This document shows, in pieces, positions 34,675 to 37,857 of a stretch of 37,857 nt of DNA (within the stretch, counting starts at the first letter, position 1; each line of letters starts with the position of its first letter). Under the pieces are notes generated by a model that was not told the DNA's origin, did not search any database, and saw only the letters and a list, made by a program, of their open reading frames with translations. A program made the translations under genes and the position numbers. Origin of the DNA: Bacteroidales bacterium (GTDB taxonomy: Bacteria > Bacteroidota > Bacteroidia > Bacteroidales > UBA7960); NCBI GenBank assembly GCA_019429365.1, contig JAHYJD010000025.1, positions 1-37,857 on the forward strand. The letters run 5' to 3'.

Positions 34675-36994
34675 GAGAAAAATCATTTTCATGGCCGTGG
34701 TACTCGGCATTTTTATGATGTCGTGCCGGTCGAAAACCCAATATGAGAATATCAGCCTGATACCGCTTCCGGTAAAAATGGATGTTTCAGCAGGCAGTTT
34801 TACTATAAAACCGCAAACCCCTCTTTTGTTTTCGACTCATGAGCTGGAAGGCATGGCGGATTATGCGGCTGAACTTTGGGACGCCTATCTGGGCTTTGAA
34901 CTCAGGACTGAAAAGGATGATGGACTGAAGGGAAGCAATACCATAACTCTGGCACTTAATTCGCGTTACGATGAGGAACTGGGTGAAGAGGGATACACGT
35001 TGAGGGTTAAAAAAGATGGCATACGTATTTCAGGTAACAGGCCTGCAGGGGTACTTTACGGCATTCAAACACTCTATCAGCTGTTGAGTACCAATTCCGA
35101 AGGGAAACTGCCACTGGTAAACATCAAAGATTACCCGCGTTTCAGTTACCGTGGGGTGCATCTGGATGTGGCGCGCCATTTCCATCCAATGGAATTCATT
35201 TACAAAATGATGGACCAGATGGCCATGCACAAGCTCAATGTGTTTCACTGGCACCTGATCGACGATCAGGGCTGGCGCCTTGAGATCAAGAAATATCCCA
35301 GGCTTACCAGTGTGGGCGCCTGGCGGGTGGATATGCCGGAGCTGCACTGGAATGCCCGACCGTTGGTGAACGACCCGGCCAGCGCCACCTACGGCGGATA
35401 CTACACCCAGGAAGAGGTGAAAGCCCTGGTGGCCTATGCAGCAGAGCGCAACATTACCGTTATACCCGAAATTGAAATGCCGGCCCACGTCATGTCGGCA
35501 CTGGCTGCCTATCCCGAGCTTTCATGCACAGGCGAAAACCTGGGTGTACCTCCTGGCGGGGTGTGGCCCATTACGCACATTTATTGTGCTGGCAACGATG
35601 AAACCTTCGGGTTTCTCGAAAATGTGCTGCTGGAAGTGATGGAATTGTTTCCTTCAGAGTACATTCATATTGGAGGTGATGAGGCCGACAAGACCAACTG
35701 GAAATCATGCCCCAAATGCCAGACACGCATTGAAGAAGAAGGGCTAAACGATGAGGAAGAGCTTCAAAGTTATTTCATTACCCGCATCGAAAAGTTTCTG
35801 AACGCACAAGGCCGTCAGATCATTGGCTGGGATGAGATTCTGGAGGGCGGTCTTGCACCCAATGCCACGGTGATGTCGTGGAGAGGAGAAGCCGGTGGTA
35901 TTGAAGCGGCCAAAATTGGCAATACGGTAGTGATGACTCCGGGAAGTCATTGTTACTTTGATCACTATCAGGGTGACCCCGACCTGGAACCCCTGGCTTT
36001 TGGAGGATACACCACCCTGGCAAAGGTCTATTCGTACGAACCCATTCCAGAAGTGTTGACCAAAGAAGAAAGCAAGCTCGTGCTGGGTGCCCAGGCCAAT
36101 TTATGGACCGAATATATTTCTGACACCCGTCACGCAGAATACATGTATTTTCCACGACTGGCTGCACTGGCCGAGGTGGTTTGGTCACCAAAGAATCATC
36201 GCGACTGGGGCGACTTTTCCAGAAGGATGGAGGCCCAATACAAGAGATATGAAGTACAAGACATCAACTACGCGCTCAGTGCCTTCCAGGTGAGCGCCAG
36301 CCCCAAGGTAAATATTGATGACAAAACGCTCAGAATCACCCTCGCCTCTGAGGTTTACAAACCTGAGATCCGTTACACCCTCGATGGCAGCACACCCGAT
36401 GTAAGTTCATTGCTTTACACCAGTCCTTTTGAAATCAATCAGACTACCACAGTGAAAGCTGCCGTAACGCGAAACGGCCAACTGATTGACCAGGTAATTG
36501 AACGGGAGTATTACCTGCACAAAGCCTTTGCAGCAAATATTGAAATGGAGCACCCCAACAGCCCGAATTATGATGCCCATGGAGAGTACAGCCTGGTAAA
36601 TGGCATCAGGGGTAGCCGCAGCTACTCTGATGGCAACTGGAAGGGTTTCAGTGGGGTTGATCTGGTGGCAACTATTGACCTTGGCGAAGAAACAAGCATA
36701 AGCCATGTTTCGGTTGATGCATTGCAAACCTCCGGTTCATGGATATTTGTACCGCAATGGGTTTCCTTCGAAATATCGGCCAGTGGAGAGAATTATGAGC
36801 TGCTTGAAACGGTGATGAATACCATTGATGTAAACGATAGCCGGCGCCTTGTGGAGGTGTATGCCACCAGGCAGCCGGCTGAAAATGTCCGCTTCATCAG
36901 GATTACAGCCAAGAACCAGGGGGTGTGCCCTCCGGGCCACACTGGCGAAGGTCAACCCGCATGGTTGTTTGTAAGTGAGATTGTGGTGGAGTAG
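34667..36994 (+). CDS. GH20 beta-N-acetylhexosaminidase with F5/8-type C-domain
   Basis: This 775-residue lipoprotein (lipobox FMMSC) has a GH20b domain (about 28-145) and a GH20 catalytic barrel (about 150-515). The barrel contains SYRGVHLDVARHF, FHWHLIDDQGWRLEI and the catalytic Asp338-Glu339 in HIGGDEADKTNW. A chitobiase-type Ig-like domain (about 545-615, YTLDGSTPD) and a C-terminal F5/8 type C (CBM32-like) domain (about 620-775) follow. The start at 34667 is used because the upstream in-frame ATG at 34622 lies inside the GH29 gene and precedes no signal peptide. It lacks the N-terminal chitobiase domain of the first GH20 enzyme, so the two probably act on different beta-linked HexNAc contexts. 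Confidence 0.95.
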   Translation: MNRRKIIFMAVVLGIFMMSCRSKTQYENISLIPLPVKMDVSAGSFTIKPQTPLLFSTHELEGMADYAAELWDAYLGFELRTEKDDGLKGSNTITLALNSRYDEELGEEGYTLRVKKDGIRISGNRPAGVLYGIQTLYQLLSTNSEGKLPLVNIKDYPRFSYRGVHLDVARHFHPMEFIYKMMDQMAMHKLNVFHWHLIDDQGWRLEIKKYPRLTSVGAWRVDMPELHWNARPLVNDPASATYGGYYTQEEVKALVAYAAERNITVIPEIEMPAHVMSALAAYPELSCTGENLGVPPGGVWPITHIYCAGNDETFGFLENVLLEVMELFPSEYIHIGGDEADKTNWKSCPKCQTRIEEEGLNDEEELQSYFITRIEKFLNAQGRQIIGWDEILEGGLAPNATVMSWRGEAGGIEAAKIGNTVVMTPGSHCYFDHYQGDPDLEPLAFGGYTTLAKVYSYEPIPEVLTKEESKLVLGAQANLWTEYISDTRHAEYMYFPRLAALAEVVWSPKNHRDWGDFSRRMEAQYKRYEVQDINYALSAFQVSASPKVNIDDKTLRITLASEVYKPEIRYTLDGSTPDVSSLLYTSPFEINQTTTVKAAVTRNGQLIDQVIEREYYLHKAFAANIEMEHPNSPNYDAHGEYSLVNGIRGSRSYSDGNWKGFSGVDLVATIDLGEETSISHVSVDALQTSGSWIFVPQWVSFEISASGENYELLETVMNTIDVNDSRRLVEVYATRQPAENVRFIRITAKNQGVCPPGHTGEGQPAWLFVSEIVVE

Positions 36995-37003
36995 CAGGAG
37001 TAA

Positions 37004-37240
37004 ATTGCCAAAGGACAGCGCGTGGAGTCATTTGCTGTGGAAGCCTTGCTAGATAGGCAATGGCAGGAGATAGCCAGCGGAACTACTATCGGATACAAAC
37101 GCCTGCTGCACTTTTAACCGGTAACATCCGACCGCATTAGGATTTCCATTAATGAAGCCAGACACCATGCACTGATTTCCAGATTGGGATTATATCTGAC
37201 GCCCGAAATTCATTCCGACCTGGTCGTTGACAGCAAATAG
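37004..37240 (+). pseudogene. Remnant of a GH29 alpha-L-fucosidase C-terminus
   Basis: The 310-nt gap between the GH20 and GH95 genes keeps one reading frame with the C-terminal pattern of GH29 fucosidases. It reads GQRVESFAVEA, then a QWQEIASGTTIGYKRLLHF segment, an in-frame TAA at 37115-37117, then PVTSDRIRISINEAR and LISRLGLYLTPE. It ends at a TAG at 37238-37240. The frame continues unbroken across the TAA, so one nonsense change explains it. The barrel-encoding part is missing altogether. The intact GH29 nearby ends in a PA14-type region unlike this, so the remnant is from a second fucosidase, not a copy of the neighbour. The rest of the gap (37241-37304) shows nothing recognisable. Confidence 0.78.
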
Positions 37241-37304
37241 AAGAATCGGAAAATTATAATCCCTGGCTGAGCTTCCAAGGGTAACCCGATAAATTGGTTT
37301 AAAT

Positions 37305-37857
37305 ATGAAAAGACTAATTGGCTTGGTTTTCATTCTATTGATATTTTTTGCCTGTTCGAAACGAATCGACAAAACCGCTGAGTTGGTTCTCTGGTATGAT
37401 TCTCCAGCAACCGATTGGATGAAGGAAGCCCTTCCTGTGGGCAATGGTTATATGGGTGTGATGTTTTTTGGAGATCCTGACAAAGAACATTTGCAGTTTT
37501 CTGAAGGCTCTTTGTGGGCGGGCGGTCCGGGTTCTGGGGCACAGTATAATTTCGGGATCAGGGAGGGCGCTTATCGATTTCTTCCGGAGATAAGGGAATG
37601 GCTGGAACAAGGCAATACCAGCAAAGCCTTTGAACTGACAAGTCAGCATTTAAGTGGTATTATTCATCCCCGTGAAGGACTTGGTTTTGGCGATTATGGC
37701 GCCCAGCAAACCATGGGCGACTTGCTGGTCAACGTTCAGAATCAGGGCGAAATTTCTGGCTACCGCAGGGAGATGAACCTGAACACCGGAAGGGGAGGAG
37801 TGAATTATAAAGCCGGAGAAGTGACTCATAGCCGCACTTTATTTGGAGTTTACCCCC
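37305..37857 (+). CDS. GH95-type alpha-L-fucosidase, N-terminal part (cut by window edge)
   Basis: An open frame begins at ATG 37305 and runs off the window after 184 residues. It starts with a lipoprotein signal (lipobox IFFAC, Cys17). The GH95 N-terminal domain follows: LVLWYDSPATDWMKEALPVGNGYMGVMFFG, in parts, then LQFSEGSLWAGGPG and GDYGAQQTMGDLLV. Most GH95 enzymes have NE in the LQLNEDTLWSGGP motif where this one has SE. GH95 enzymes invert alpha-1,2-fucosyl (some alpha-L-galactosyl) linkages; the catalytic residues lie beyond the edge. The position after GH29 and GH20 genes supports a fucosylated-glycan target. Confidence 0.9.
   Translation, partial: MKRLIGLVFILLIFFACSKRIDKTAELVLWYDSPATDWMKEALPVGNGYMGVMFFGDPDKEHLQFSEGSLWAGGPGSGAQYNFGIREGAYRFLPEIREWLEQGNTSKAFELTSQHLSGIIHPREGLGFGDYGAQQTMGDLLVNVQNQGEISGYRREMNLNTGRGGVNYKAGEVTHSRTLFGVYP

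Noticed and set aside
37190-37444. Minus-strand open frame of 84 residues across the GH29 remnant and GH95 start
   Set aside because: It is antisense to the GH95 signal peptide and domain start and has no recognisable feature.
11497-37857. Genomic island or prophage boundaries (integrase, tRNA attachment site, insertion sequences)
   Set aside because: No integrase, transposase, tRNA gene or flanking direct repeat was recognised, and base composition looks even by eye.
1-37857. CRISPR arrays, tRNA or rRNA genes
   Set aside because: No regularly spaced repeats, cloverleaf-like segments or rRNA-like stretches were seen on either strand.

Overview
The window comes from a member of the Bacteroidota, most likely a Bacteroidales/Marinilabiliales-type glycan degrader. 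The evidence is a SusC/SusD pair, many lipoproteins with an acidic stretch after the lipobox cysteine, several TAnnTTTG-type promoter elements, Bacteroidota-specific families (DUF6146-like, carboxypeptidase-regulatory TonB receptors), and little use of Shine-Dalgarno sites.

Layout. (1) Positions 1-7223 are housekeeping: a ROK-family regulator, the recF-DUF721 (DciA-like) pair, a potassium-dependent-type membrane pyrophosphatase (hppA), a small DUF6146-like secreted protein, and mnmA. (2) Positions 7332-11356 are a small outer-membrane set: a TonB-dependent receptor translationally coupled to a small lipoprotein, and an S41 peptidase lipoprotein. (3) From 11497 to the right edge lies a large divergent glycan-utilisation locus. 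The minus-strand arm, in transcription order, is esterase-like hydrolase, CBM9-like protein, PNGase F-type amidase, GHL10 hydrolase, endonuclease/exonuclease/phosphatase-fold lipoprotein, SusC, SusD. The plus-strand arm is GH20, DoxX, Gfo/Idh (exported), Gfo/Idh (cytosolic), sugar isomerase/epimerase (exported), Gfo/Idh (exported), DUF1080, terminator-like hairpin, GH29, GH20, a decayed GH29 C-terminus, and GH95 cut by the window edge.

How it may work together. PNGase F homology is strong, with the Asp and Glu catalytic residues present, and points to release of N-linked glycans from glycoprotein. GH20 enzymes would trim terminal GlcNAc/GalNAc, GH29 and GH95 would remove fucose, and SusC/SusD would import the products. 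Embedded in the same arm is a complete-looking oxidative 3-keto-glycoside module (three Gfo/Idh dehydrogenases, an isomerase/epimerase and a DUF1080 3-keto-glycoside hydrolase/lyase) with a DoxX membrane protein. A 3-keto cleavage module inside a PNGase F locus is the most unusual aspect of the window. No mannosidase, GH18 endoglycosidase, sialidase or dedicated PUL regulator is seen here; such genes may lie beyond the right edge.

A divergent intergenic region (23669-23819) with a 27-bp imperfect dyad overlapping a promoter-like element is the best candidate for a shared control site. No tRNA, rRNA, CRISPR array, insertion sequence or phage gene was recognised.
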